A stretch of DNA of 64,000 nucleotides. Origin: Udeniomyces pyricola (Eukaryota > Basidiomycota > Tremellomycetes > Cystofilobasidiales > Mrakiaceae). Below the pieces are notes generated by a model. That model searched no databases. It was not told the origin of the DNA and worked only from the letters and a program-made list of their open reading frames with translations. Within the stretch, counting starts at the first letter, position 1, and each line of letters opens with the position of its first letter. Shown here in pieces: positions 10,120-22,696 of this stretch. The stretch lies in NCBI GenBank assembly GCA_039545295.1, contig BCIK01000015.1:186001-250000 (forward strand), in the 5' to 3' direction. The translations under genes were made by a program, and so were the position numbers.

Positions 10120-13100
10120 ATGTCTCAGTTCGCCATCCCCAAAGTGAACGATGACCCAAGACGGCCCAAGATCCTCATGATGGGCGCAAGGAGGTTGGTA
10201 CTCGGGGGAAGCCACCGAGTCATGCTCCGTTCCGTGCCTGCCCGAACGGTCGTCATGGCCCCCACTATCATCGGTCCAATCCATCTTGACACCCTCGTTC
10301 TCTCTCGTCTTTCCTTCAAACTCGCTTTCCCACATCCTCATCACACAAAACACACAAACCCCTCATCATCACTTCTCCCCACCCTTCTCTGGCGTGATCC
10401 CCCAATTCGTACAGATCAGGAAAGACCTCGGCCCTCAAATGTCTCTTCAACAATCAGTCCTATCGCCAGACCATCCGGTCCGTCAACCCAACGCATCGGA
10501 TAGAGGTCCAAGACGTCGAGTAAGTCATCCTCTTACGCCATCCCATCCGATCCTCATCGCCCGGGTTCAACCAACGGAAATCAACGCGGACGAGCACGCA
10601 CGCAGACGATGGCAACGTCCGAAAGTCAAAGCAAAGCTAAACGACGTTCTAACGTGCTTCTCCTCGGGCTCATCGCAGCATCTTCTCCCCATTTCAGATA
10701 TGGGACACACCTGACCGCAAGACCCTTCTCGCCGACATGGGACCTGAGATACTCTCCAAGTTCTCTGCCATGATCTGGATGGTTGATATCATCTCGGTTC
10801 GTTCTCGCTCCTTCTTCTCCACTCTTCCCCCTCTTTACATTGCTTCGAATCCGCATCCATCAACGCCCCGACCCGATGCTAACGCGCCGTTTCACCTGCA
10901 ACCTCGCCCGAAAACTACGACCGTCTTTCCAGACGTGGACGTCCCATGCACCGGATATCTGTCGAGATTTCATTGCAGCTTATAGAGCGAACCCCAAGAT
11001 GCGCCTGTTCCTCTTTCTCAATAAAGCTGATGGTCTCTCGACGGACGAGGAAGCGGATGGTTCGTTGTCGATTGTCTTGGATCTTATGTCGTCTCTCCTT
11101 TATCCTTTTCTTCACTATGGGTTGCTGATAAATCTTGGTTGGGTGATGGGTAGACTTGATGGCGGACGTTCAGAGGATGCTGAATGAGGATATCCCGGAT
11201 TACATGGAAGAGTACGGCGAGGAACCAACAGATGGTGAGATGCCCTTTTCTTTTCGTTTCTCCATCCTCGTCTCCTCATCCCACTTCGACGCGTCATATC
11301 GGCCTCTATTTTCCTCTTACTTACTCCCACATCAAAACTGGTTCATTTTACGCGTGTTCTTCCTTCACTCTGCTTTGACTCCCAGACTTTCCCCAACCGA
11401 TCCCGGTCTTTACCTCGGCGACTGACTCCCGGCTCTCGCTAGGATTCTCGTATGTCGTGGTCTCACTCTTACGCATGCAAAACTCGCTTTCATCGTTGTT
11501 GGATACGTTCGTGACGGTAAGTGTTGTTTCATGAGGATGGCTGGGGTGGACATCGGTAAGGATTGAATCGAACTGAAATATATATTCCTTATCGCTATCA
11601 CTCGACATTATCATTCCTCTTTCCCTCTTGATTCATTTCCTCTCCCCCTTTTATTCTCATTGTTTCCCCCCACTTCCCCCCTTGGATCCGTGCTTACAGA
11701 GTTGCGCCATGGAGAAGTGCTTCTTGTTCGACAAGGGAACGTCGCTCTATATCTCGACGGACCCGTCGCCCGTCCAGTCGGTTGTCCATGGCGCGTGCGT
11801 GGAATGGCTCCAACGGATCAAGCTGTTCGAACGCCTGTATCAGTACGTTTGGCGTTCTTGTTTCTCAATGATGATGATGATCCTCGACAGCTTCTTTTCT
11901 TCTCTTTGCGCGTTTCTGCTGGACAGGAGTTGTAGAAGGAGGAGAGAGGATTGGTGATGGAAAGAGAACAAAGTCCCCTCTGGCTGAGGCTGGTTTCTGA
12001 TGGGGGTTCATCATTTTCTGATTCGATTTTCCCATCTCCTCCGAAAACCCTTTTTTTTCCCTCCCAGATCCGTGATTCCTAAGCAAGCTCCTAGCCCATC
12101 TGCTTCGTCTTCTCTTGTGACGGGTGCCATACCATCGTCGTTGACTGGAGGGCTCCCGAACGCGTCGTCGTCCGTGCTGGCTCACGAGGCAGAAGACGAC
12201 GATGATGATGATGACGATCCGGCGGAAGCGCAGAAACGAAGGGACGCTGACTTGGCGGCGAGAGGGGGTGGGCCAGGAGGAAGTGGAATCGCTGCGATGG
12301 AGTTTGAGAGTGACTCAGAAGAGGACGAAGAGGATGAGGATGAAGAGGACACTAACGAAGACGACAACGAGGAGGAGGAGGAGGAAGACGAACAAGGGAG
12401 ACGAAAACGAACGAATGGAAGAGGAGGACGAGAGGAGGAGGAGGAGGACGAGGAAGAGGAAGCAGAGGAGAGGATGGTTTGTCAGAGTTTGCGTTTGGGA
12501 GAGACGACGATGGTCTATTGGGAATTGACTCCGTGAGTTCAGTTTGTTGGTCCGGCACGATGAAGAAGGGAAGAAAGGTGGGGGAGATGAGGGGGGGGGC
12601 GTTTGTTAGCCAACCCTTTTCCCTCGATGGGAAGCTAGAGAGGATCGGATGAGAAGACGTTGGAGAATTGGGAAACTGATCATCAATCGTTCTATCCCCT
12701 TCTTCTCCATGTCTTTCGATGCCTCCTTGCTCACGTCCTCCTCCTCCTCCCCCTTTGGTGTATCTGTACATCTTTGCGGTCATCGAAACCTTCTCCCAAA
12801 AAAAAAAAAAAAACTAATTCAACTACACCCTCCGATCCCGTCTCTGATGATTCCGGCCCGACCTTGGGTATCCGTTTGTTTTCTTATCAAAAAAAAAAGA
12901 CGCATTGCTATTGTCTCGATCCTCAACACGCTCTCTTACCGCTCGAGAAAAGACAAGATCAACGGCAGTGTACGTCCGTCTGTTCGTCGTTGATGGAAAC
13001 GAGAGCTCTGAGGAAGGACAGAGAATAGGCCGGGGGGGGGGAGATCTGATTGGCAATGGATAGGTTCATAACTGATCCAATCTGATTGATCCGTCTGGAT

Positions 13101-13338
13101 GTTGCTTTCCCCCTTCCCCCCCCCCCCCCCTTCAATTTTTTTTCTTAACCGTTATCATCCCTTTGCTTGCTTGCTTGGCCCTCTACGCGCGCAGATCACG
13201 ATCTTACGAGGAGCGATCCAACGGATGCTAAAACTCCAGCAGGATCGCGTTAATGGAGTCACGACAACTGCCACGACGACGATGGGTAGTAGGAGTAGTA
13301 GTAGTGTGGGTGGGGTTGGGAAGGTTGGTGGAAGTTGA
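10120..13338 (+). CDS. GTR2: GTR2/RagC-type small GTPase of the TORC1 amino-acid pathway
   Basis: Predicted 485 aa from ten exons: 10120-10193, 10415-10519, 10679-10796, 10933-11059, 11154-11234, 11386-11516, 11700-11842, 12068-12532, 12900-12969 and 13195-13338. The Walker A/G1 motif GARRSGKTS (residues 22-30) is formed across the first splice. SPFQIWDTPD follows at the RagC SxxxFQIWDFPG position, then LFLNKADGLS (G4), VFTSATD and MEKCFLFDKGTSLYISTD, the typical Rag C-terminal roadblock segment. Gtr2 pairs with Gtr1 on the vacuole and controls TORC1 according to amino acids. Two oddities: the DxxG motif reads DTPD, and exon 8 inserts about 110 residues rich in Asp/Glu before RLGETTMVYWELTP. 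Intron 8 ends in a poly-A/AAG acceptor, so exon 9 is the least sure. It belongs by function with ATG22. Confidence 0.86.
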
Positions 13339-14337
13339 TTGAGGGGAGGGCAGGGGGGAGGGGGGGGGGCCTTAGGAGGGATTTTGAGAGGGTTGAAGAG
13401 AAGGGTGTGAGATGGTGTTTGTCGAATAGGCGGATTGGGTTACCCCCTTGGGGAAAGAGGAGAGAAGGGAATGGAGACGAGGAGACAGATCTTGAAGCAA
13501 TTTTTTTTTTTAAATCGTTCCGACACGACTCATGCTCATGAGAAACGCGACTTGATTCATGGTGACGGTCGTCGAGGACTGTACATGCATGTATACGTAT
13601 TTACCTATTTACATATATATATATATGTGTATGTGTGTGTCTGGTTTGAACGATGTGGAACTGAAACCCCAAACCTGTCTAGCTATGCAGTGATGATGAT
13701 TCATCCAAACGAATCGATCGGACTCGCCGCAATATATAAAAAAAGTCGCAAGAAGACGACACTGTACTACTATGCGCGTGGAAGAACGAGAAAGAACGAG
13801 AAGAACAAGAGAAAGAAGAAGAAGAAGAAGAAAAAAAAAAAAAAAAAAACAATCAGAGCAGAGCAGACTGTAGTGCCTTGACGTATATACATCATATATC
13901 ACATATATAAATATAAATATAGAGTGTAGAGATGGGTTAGAGAGATAGGATGATAGATGCATTGGATTCCTCCAAGTTTTCGGAGTCGAGATGAATGGTG
14001 TATATGTTATGCAGTGCCGGTCGTTGGAAACACAAAAAGGAAAGCAATCGAATTCTTGATCAGATGGAGGAAAGGGGTTATCAAACCGAATTCATAGGAA
14101 TTGGGGAAAGGAACCCATGATGCGATTCGGATGATGATGCCAGCTGGGTAGGTTTCGAAACAAGTTAAAGGTCGCATAAGAAAGAGATAGGGGGGGGGAG
14201 AGAGAGTAGATCACAAGGATTGGAACAGAGTAAGGCAAAGAGCGTGTATAAACAAATTGGTGGGGAAAGCGTGAGTACGCTGATGCTGGGGGGCGGGACG
14301 GGGNGGGGGGGGGGGGGGGGGGGGGGGGGGCAGGTGA
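13339..14337. other. Convergent intergenic, GTR2 / arylsulfotransferase-like
   Basis: Two convergent 3' ends. Contains TA repeats near 13612-13626, an AAG/poly-A tract (about 13818-13848), TATATA blocks around 13896-13920, and a G run of over twenty bases at about 14301-14330 with one N, which on the minus strand is a C run just downstream of the neighbouring stop. No gene seen. Confidence 0.5.
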
Positions 14338-17300
14338 TCAGAAGAAACCCATGCAACCCAAAGTGATCACGAGGACAGACGACGTCATGATGACGGCACC
14401 TCCACCCATCGTCTGCAAGGACATTTTGGTGATCCCATCGGACGACGACGACGACGAACCTGCCGCTCCGACGCCCGAAGACGACGACGTGGCCGAAGCG
14501 GTCTGAGTAACGCTCGAGATCGCGGCGATCTGACTAGTTTCGCTCGCCGAAGCGGGTTGAGTCGTACCGTCCGAAGACGTGAAGTTGGAGAACCCGAGGT
14601 AGGTCCCCGTCGAGGAGCAGCCAGCAACTTGGTAGTACGTATAAGCGGGCAAGCCGGATGGGATATCGAGGGTCGTCTCAAATCCGGATCGAGTGGCTGT
14701 TTAACACACACACACAGAAAGAGAGAGAGGAAAAGCACAACCCTTTTCATCAATCTTCACGCTCCGTCAGGGAGAAAGGGAGTTGAAGAGAGAGAAAGTG
14801 TAAAACGAAGCCTTTGGAAGCGGCGAGAAACGAAGGTCGGTAAGAACTCACTGTTGGAGATGAACGTCTGGCTCGAGGTATCGTTCGTGCCAAAGAGGGA
14901 CCACTGAGTGACTTCAGTCGCTCCGTTCCACGAGGCAAACACATTCGTCGTCGCGTTGGGGAAGACAGAGATGGAAGGGGACGTTGAAGGGTATCCCGTC
15001 CAGTTTTGCCGGAAAGCTCGGTAGCCCTGAACGTTGCCTTGGCCAAAAGCGGCAGCGTAGACAACCTCACCCGCAGCGTTGTATTCCGCGAGCTGATGGC
15101 CAGACCAAGCGTAAAAGAGGATGTTGGTCAATCGCAAGCTTATAGCAAAGGGAATAAACTCGTATGCTCAGAAAGGAAAAAAAGAGAGAGAGAGAAATGA
15201 CAAGAGAAGAGAAAGAGGGATCACGGAAAACGATGAAGAAGGAAAAAGACCAAAGCAAACGTACCTGAGGTCGCTGTCCCCAACCGACCATGACGTTGCC
15301 GCCCTGTTCGATGATCTGGATGTTTCCTTGCGAAGGGGAGACGGTTCGGTTCCAAGGAAGGAATTCGGAATTCAAGTTGGCCGTCATGGCAGCCAAGTCG
15401 ATATCAAAGATCAGGCCGCGAGCATAGTCGGCATCAGTCTCCCAGTCGGTCGCGGCGTTATCGAAGAGGCTATTATGGTATGAACGTAAGGTGCAGCACA
15501 AAAGGAAGTTTGCAACGAAAACCATCTTTAGTCTGTAGTCATCATTGAAACCGCATCTCCTTCGACAAGAAAAGGCCCGCTACGTACGAGATCTGGGTCT
15601 CATTGTTGCGCCATCGGATATCGTGTTGCCACTGGAACGACGTCCCGTTGCCTTGAGTGAAAGACGAGTTCTTGCCACCGAGCGTGAACAGGACGTCACC
15701 CGATTGACCATCGACGTAAAAACCAGCGTGGCAATGACGAGAAGAGATAAGGTAGTTGCCCTTGGAGTCTTTGTCCTGTAATGTCACGAGAGATTTACCG
15801 TCAGTGAACGACACGCTACGAGTGGATCGACGACAAAACAAAAAACGATACGACAGGCACTAACAATGGCATTGATGTGGAAGTAGTCCCAGGGACTTGT
15901 CTCATCACCAGTCGATCCGGGATCGGTGTAGCACATCGAAGGATCAATGTGGTCGAGACTATTCCAAGTGAAGAGAACCTCGTCTAAACAAGAACAAAAA
16001 AAACCAATGTCAGCGTCTCATCTTCTCACTGCTCCATGAGATCAAGCTGCAGGTGCTTACTGGATTCAATGTCGAGTTCCTGGGCGATGCCGGCGTAAAT
16101 GTAACCGTCCTCAGGTCCGCCGAACGAGGTGAGGTTCTTGGATTGAGGAGCGTAGCCAGTCATCTTTCGAGGGAACAGGGTACGACGATTCAGCATATGG
16201 TCTAGATGCACCCGGATGATCAATCACAAGGCTTCCATAACGAGGAGTAGACCTTACCAGGGAGGTATTGTTGACAGTGACTTGAGCATCGTGGAAGTCT
16301 GGGGATTTCATAGAGGGAGGGGGGGGGGAGGGGGGAGCCAATCGTTCAGTATAACACGCATATACAGTTCAAGAAGCAGTCAAGACTACCGACCCGCTAC
16401 GCACCGGCGAGAACACCGTCGATGCCCTGAAGAGTGAAGTTGGCCACGACAGCATACGTTCGATCGAGGATGAGGTTACGTCCGTTGCCGTAACCGTTCG
16501 AGTTGAAGGCACCCGTCCAGAGGAGGATGCAGTCCTCGCCCTTGAAGGAAACGACCTAGACCCAGCGATGCATAAATGTCGTCAATACTTGCATATCTCA
16601 CCCCTTTAGTTGAGGACGAGGCGTTGTCAACACGTGTAGACCAAAATCAGTGCACAGAGAAAATGCAAACCTGGAACGACATGCTCTGTCCGTATTCGGG
16701 TGCCATCCAAACGAGCTCGCCGGCTTGGGTGAAGATGGACACGGACGGTTGCACGACATCGCCTCCTCGAGGAGCGATGAAGATGTATCCCGGAGTCTAG
16801 AACCGGATGTGAGATCGAGTCAAGTTTCTGGTCAGAACCGTTTCAACTACGACACGCATCGAGACGAAAGGTAGCATGGACGAACGACACTGGAAGACGA
16901 GTTGACCGGAACCTCGAGGTTGAACGCAACTCTGGAGAATAGGCAGGCGGTGAGAGTTTCAATGGTATTGGGTGGTATCAGCTAAGCAATCCGTCTGGGA
17001 GCAACGATCACGGCGACCTCTTCAGTAACGACTGCACTCGCAGACAGCGTGTTGGACAACGGCAGCGACCGGCTTTGAATATATTGAATGGCTTGAATAC
17101 TGAACAGCAGCTTCACTCGGCAGTCTGCCAGAGGCGCCAGATTGCCTCGACCACCGTTCTCGGCCGGCTGCGGAAACTGCGGTTTTTTTTCTCCCTTTTT
17201 TTGCTTCTCTTCGTCATACAGAGAAAGTCGTATGTCCTTACGGGGTAAACGATGAAGAATAGTATGATTGAATAGGCGAGACACCGAGGACACCGTTCGT

Positions 17301-17540
17301 GTAGCTAGGGAAAGAAGATTTGGTGGAGGGTGGAGGCGACGAAAAGAGGTCGTCAGACTAATTACTTGAGACTTTCATGAGGGGGAAGTGCCGCAGAGCC
17401 GGACAGAACGAGGCCACTCGCGCGCACGCGCCACGGCGTCAAGACAAGGGTGCTCACTCTTCAGACTGGGTGTAGACAGTATCGGCGGCCACAAGACCCG
17501 AGGTGGCTGCTAGGGCAAGGAGGATTGAAGAAAGGACCAT
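14338..17540 (-). CDS. Arylsulfotransferase (ASST)-family secreted protein, probable GPI anchor
   Basis: Predicted 573 aa from twelve exons: 17540-17458, 17304-17242, 16931-16889, 16796-16671, 16555-16405, 16298-16258, 16163-16061, 15983-15865, 15775-15588, 15469-15265, 15092-14852 and 14696-14338. A clear signal peptide (MVLSSILLALAATSGLVAAD) is followed by ASST blocks: PGYIFIAPRGGDVVQPS, DGYIYAGIAQELDIES, WDYFHINAIDKDSKGNYLIS, FTLGGKNSSF and QWQHDIRWR, matching the fungal Arylsulfotran_2 domain. The C terminus is Ser-rich and ends in a hydrophobic helix (GGAVIMTSSVLVITLGCMGF), as in GPI-anchored proteins. Bacterial relatives transfer sulfate between phenols in the periplasm; the substrate of the fungal branch is not known to me. 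Several Asn-x-Ser/Thr sites fit a secreted glycoprotein. Intron 6 is best read with an AAG acceptor. Confidence 0.84.
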
Positions 17541-19965
17541 GTCGTAGCAGGCACGGTAGGAGGAATCGGCGATGGTGGAGGTACGGTCGACGGTGGGTCG
17601 TCGGAGAAAAGGCGAGCAAAGAGGCAACTAAACAGCAAACAACGGTCGTTAGCTCCGGTGCCAATAAACGCGTCGTACTTTTTGCACAGCTGCGAGTCGA
17701 TTAACTGCAGCTGACGATCATTATCACATTCCCAAGCTATATGGACGGTGTGCTCAGTAACGTTGTCTTGATCAGCTGCGACATCAACGCAACTTTAGAA
17801 ACTTTGCAAACACAGCATCGTGCCCTAACGCAGTTTCAGTGACTCGACGAGCCGCGAGACCCACGGTGGAACATATATAATGCATATGAAGAAATCGATG
17901 TCGATGCATCGAATATCATGGATGTGTGTTTTGTTGGAAATCTAGAGATGAGAGGGGGGGGGGGAATAGCTGGTAGGGAATAGCGTCTATGGGATCGAGA
18001 GTCATGTGGAAATGGTGGTTGAGATTGTTTAGCTGTACATGGCATCTCAAACCTCCTTTCGTGTTTCTCGTTCATTTCCCGCTTTGCATTCTGCCTCCAA
18101 CCATACACCTGCATCTCTTCCGCTCCCTTAATTGGTTCACTCGTTCACGGCTCTCTTTGCACTTTGCTGTACTGTCCATAGCGTCCGCCTGTTCCTGGAT
18201 TTCCATCTCTTCCCCTCTTTCCATCCACTTCCCGTCGAGCGCTAAGACCTCAACATGTCTTACTGATAGTTACACATACACGCCAATATAACGGCGCGTA
18301 AGACCTAGAGCTAGGGGTCAAGATAGCCAGGACGAAAAGAAGTGCTTATTCATCTTGGATCTTGGAATTAGCTGTATATGCACATGTGTTTATGCAGGCG
18401 GGGCACAAACGTGCGGGATGCTACGTCTATCAGGCGTCCTTGATGATTGTTCTTCCCCTACGTATTTTCTTTACCCTTGCAGCGTACGTACCTTTGCTCC
18501 TATAGTAGTATGACACCGTTTGGTTCACACCCAGCTGTACCTAATGAGGGGCAACGGATTGGACACCCCCGTATAAATCAACGGCGCACGTGAAGCTTGA
18601 TCGAAGAGTGCATACACACCTTCATGCAAGCATGATCCAGGCCTGCAGTTTAGATCAATTCTGAGAAGATCGATACACTATACATGTGTCCTAGCGTGCG
18701 TCCTATATATGGGGCGATGGAGCTTCGATGTGTAGGTGGTTGCTTTGACTTGCTCACAATCTGTACTGTACGTCTCAGATCTCGGATTTTAGATCTCAGA
18801 TTATCTCAGAACTCGACGGTCTCATCGGTCACCGGTGCACCGGTCGACGGTCGGCATTCGACGTTCCGACGTCGACATTCAGTTTGCAATATTCTACAGT
18901 CACGTGGCTGCTGACGTCAGTGGAATATAATTACAATCACTCAAGTTCACGGTGCGACACGGTGGGAAAACGGGGCGAATAGGCCAGAACGCCTCGACGC
19001 ATTTCGATTTGAAATGTAGCGGATTCTGTTTTGCAAAAACCAAAGTCCTGCTTTACAGACCGACCCGGCCCCGAGTGACAGCCAGGCCGGGGTCATAGCT
19101 CACAGTGGCTCGTGATCTGATGATACTTTTGTAGGACACGACATTCGTTGAGGTATGAGATACCCGCCAATAGAGGTGAAAATTTTCTGTGAGCAAAGAT
19201 GCGCTACACGTGCCAAGTTGATGCCAAGCGGATGAGGTATTATCAGCAGCAACAGATAAGGAAGGATTGCATAGAAGGCCGCTGTAATCTGGATGAATCT
19301 CTCCTAATTCGCGTGTTCTGATCACACAGCAGGATAACCCTTTGAATGTTTAATCGCTGAACAAATAGGTCCAGTCTGAATCTGAACTTTGACGCCTGGG
19401 GTCTGGAAGGAAGACGATCGACGATCAACGAACCGATAAGTGCGGCCGTGTCGAGGCGCGCATGAGAGCATAGATGTTGCCGCTGGCCACGCGCCAGCCC
19501 GAATTGTTCCGCTTATTCCAGATCGATTGAACACTAGATCGCTAGAGGATATGAGAGCTATAGCAAGGATTTTAGGTGGTCGAAACATCAGTGCGTCAGC
19601 ATGTAAAGCTGCAAGCTCTAACCCGAACAGCCTATAGCAAGATGGAATCATGAGTGAAGCGCGAAATGTGGCTGTTTTGGGTATTGGATATTATCTTGAT
19701 CAGAGGCAAGATCAGGGCGGTTCTTTTGCAAAGCGTTATTGCCGCTCTGGCGATCCATTTGATTCTCATCATCAGGCCAGGCCTCGTCCCATCCTATCTC
19801 TTTCTTCGCCCTACAAAACGACTGATTATCTTCGTTCCCTTCCTTCAATCTAACAACCACATCGACCTCTCCTGGCCTCGCACTTGGCCCACACTCATCT
19901 CCTTTTCCCATACACCCTTCCCCATCCACTTCCCTTCTCACCCCTTACTTCACCCTACCACCATC
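17541..19965. promoter_or_regulatory. Long divergent intergenic region, ASST-like / amino-acid permease
   Basis: About 2.4 kb, the longest gene-free stretch here. Small frames occur (for example 19053-19325 minus and 19322-19651 minus), but none has a start, splice signals and a recognisable product. The last 160 bases before 19966 are a pyrimidine-rich leader. Possible TATA-like sequences lie at about 17873-17880 (upstream of the minus-strand gene) and 18571-18576. No transposon ends or tRNA boxes were found. Confidence 0.45.
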
Positions 19966-22696
19966 ATGCAGTCCTCTATCGAAGACGACCAGAAGCTTTC
20001 CTACGGCGAGAAGGACGCCAGCTACACCCACGATGTCCTCGACGTCTCTGCCAACACGGAGGGTATCGAGAAGGCTCACCTCAAGCGAGGCTTGAAGTCG
20101 CGACACATTGCGATGAGTGAGTCTGCTCCCGGCTGGAGGCGTCGTCTGGAAATTGGGTGGAGAAAGGGGAGAGAGGTTTCGGACCGGCCCGGCTAAACGT
20201 GATTTCTACGCTTTGCTTTCGCTTACAGTCTCGATCGGAGGTGTTATCGGAACGGGTCTTTTCCTCGTGAGTTTTGCATTTCCTTGGCTGGTTGTCGATC
20301 GAGTGTCCAGTGTACGATATTTGGACCATTCTGATTTTTTTTGTATCCTATCCTGTCACACAGGGAACTGGTGGTGCCTTGGCAAATGGCGAGTTCCTAA
20401 TCGGCCCCATAGGGCTGCACATGTCACGCGCTTCCGCACTATCTAACCATTCCGTTTAAATCGATACAGGTGGACCATTGGGTCTGTTCCTCGGTTACAC
20501 AATCATGGGCAGTGTATGCCTGTGTACCATGCTGGGTCTCGGAGAGAGTACGTAGACACATTCAGCCAAACGCAGGGCAATGGACAGACTCTTTGGTGAT
20601 CTTGCTGACGGCGTCAATTTTTGCCTTGTCTCAGTGATTTCATACCTGCCGATTGAGGGAGGTCACATCGCCCTTGCTCACCGATTTGTCGACCCCGCCT
20701 GGGCTTACGCTCTCTCCATGAACTACGCTTTCAAGTAAGCAATGCCGGCCATTTTATCTTGCGCCTGATTTGGACACCCAACTGATGGTTCTGCTTGGTC
20801 TTGTCTCTTGTTTTCCCACTTCACAGCTGGCTCATCATTCTTCCCGTCGAACTCTCCGCCTGCGCTATCCTTGTCAACTACTGGACCACCGCTGTCAGCA
20901 ACGCCGTTTGGATCACTGGTAAGTTAACCATGTTCAGCTGTGCGATGCTCCGGTTGGATTACGCATCTGACGCTTCTTTTTTTCTTCGCAGTTTGCATGG
21001 TCGTTGTCATTGCTATCAACCTCTTCGGCGCTCGAGGCTATGGTGAAGCAGAGTTCTTCTTCGCCTCCATCAAGGTCATCACCATCATCGGTCTCATCTT
21101 CTGCGGAATTGCCATCAACGCTGGTGCTGGTCCCGAGAACACTGGCTACAAGGTGCGACCTTGATATTTATCTTACAACTTTCGTGGTGATGTTCACATA
21201 CTGATCGCTCCGCTTTGTTTCCTCACTTCTCAGGGTTTCACCTACTGGAAGAACCCCGGTCCCTTCGTGGAGTACAAGGGTATTAAGGGCACCCTCGGCG
21301 AGTTCCTCGGTTTCTTCGCTGTCTTCATCCAGGCCGCCTTCTCTTACATCGGAACCGAGATTGTCGCTATCGTAAGTCTTGTTTCAATTTCTCGACCGTA
21401 AGCTTCGCGACACGTGAGCATCTAACACCGGACCGTTGCTGACACTACCTGTCTTATCTCACTTTGCTGTCGCTCAGACCGCTGGTGAGGCTCAGAACCC
21501 CCGACGAAACCTTCCCCGAGCTATCAAGAAGGTCTGGTGAGTACTTTTCGGCTTCTATCCTACCAGTCATGTTCGCTTTCGGAACAGCGTCTAACACGTA
21601 CTTTTCTTCTTTTCTTCTTAGGATCCGAATTGGTCTCTTCTACTGCACTGGAACCTTCATCATCGGTCTCATCGTCCCGAGCAACAACGACCGACTTGGT
21701 TCTGGACACGACGCTGCCGCCTCGCCCTTCGTTATCGCTATCGAGACTGCCGGTATCAAGGCCCTTCCCTCCATCATCAACGCCTGTCTCATCACCTCTG
21801 CTTGGTCCGCCGCTTCCTCCGATCTCTACACCTCCTCTCGAGCTCTCTACGGCATGGCCCTTGTTGGAGATCTTCCCAAGATTTTCACCAAGGTCACCAA
21901 GAATGGTCTCCCCTGGGTCGCGCTTATCGTTGCCTCGCTCTTCAGGTCCGTGCTGCTTTTTGTAATTTATGCCCTGCTTGATCGGGGATTGTCAGACTGA
22001 CCCTTTCTTTTTTTTTCTGCCTTGCAGTGGTCTTGCCTACATGGGACTGAGTGTCGGATCCAAGCAGGTCTTTGACTGGCTTGCCAACCTTACTGCCATT
22101 GCTGGTCTTATCTCGTGGCTCGCCATCAAGTTAGTATTACGTCGTGCTGTATCGCATCGCTCTCGATCTTTCTATATGCTTACCATTCTGTTCCCACCTT
22201 TTCACGCCTTTCCTCACCTAGCGTCACCTTCATCCGATTCACTCAGGGAATGCGAGCTCAGGGCCTTTCGCGAGACATCCTCCCCTACACCTCTCCCATT
22301 TCGTACTACGGTGCTTGGTACGCTTGCTTCATGATCATCTTCGTCTGCTTCTTCTCTGGATGGACCGTTTTCCTTGCCGATAGCTGGGACACTGCCTCGT
22401 GAGTCCGACTTCTGTGTCCTTGCCATCCTTCTCTTGGATGTTCTCTTCGCCGGATTCGCTTGACTAATTGTCTTGCCTTCTGTCCTGTGCTTTTCCCCTA
22501 CAGTTTCGTCACCAACTACCTTCCCCTCGGTCTTTTCCCCGTCCTCTACTTCGCCAAGAAGTTCATTTCCAAGACCTCGATTGTCAAGCCGCACGAGATG
22601 GACTTCATCTCTGGCATTGCCGAGATCGAGGCCGAGACCTACGACGAGCCCCGACACCCCAAGTGGTGGGGACGATTCTTCGCCGCCATCTTCTAA
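19966..22696 (+). CDS. Fungal amino-acid permease (YAT family, APC superfamily)
   Basis: Predicted 545 aa from thirteen exons: 19966-20116, 20229-20266, 20364-20388, 20470-20547, 20635-20734, 20827-20918, 20992-21152, 21234-21371, 21478-21536, 21622-21945, 22028-22129, 22222-22398 and 22504-22696. It has a cytosolic N tail ending LKRGLKSRHIAM, TM1 ISIGGVIGTGLFLGTGGALA, the block EMISYLPIEGGHIALAHRFV, QAAFSYIGTEIVAITAGEAQ and SAWSAASSDLYTSSRALYGM. These are the signatures of plasma-membrane proton-coupled amino-acid permeases such as Can1, Lyp1 and Gap1. The close match in TM1 and TM6 supports transport; the exact substrate cannot be read. The third intron (from 20389) starts with GC rather than GT; only this keeps GGxLGLFLGY in frame. 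It is divergent from the ASST-like gene. Confidence 0.93.

Noticed and set aside
17036..17236. Possible extra exon sequence inside intron 2 of the ASST-like gene.
   Set aside because: The flanking exons join in phase and give the conserved FTPPVAFNLEVP without it; no frame through this region fits the family.
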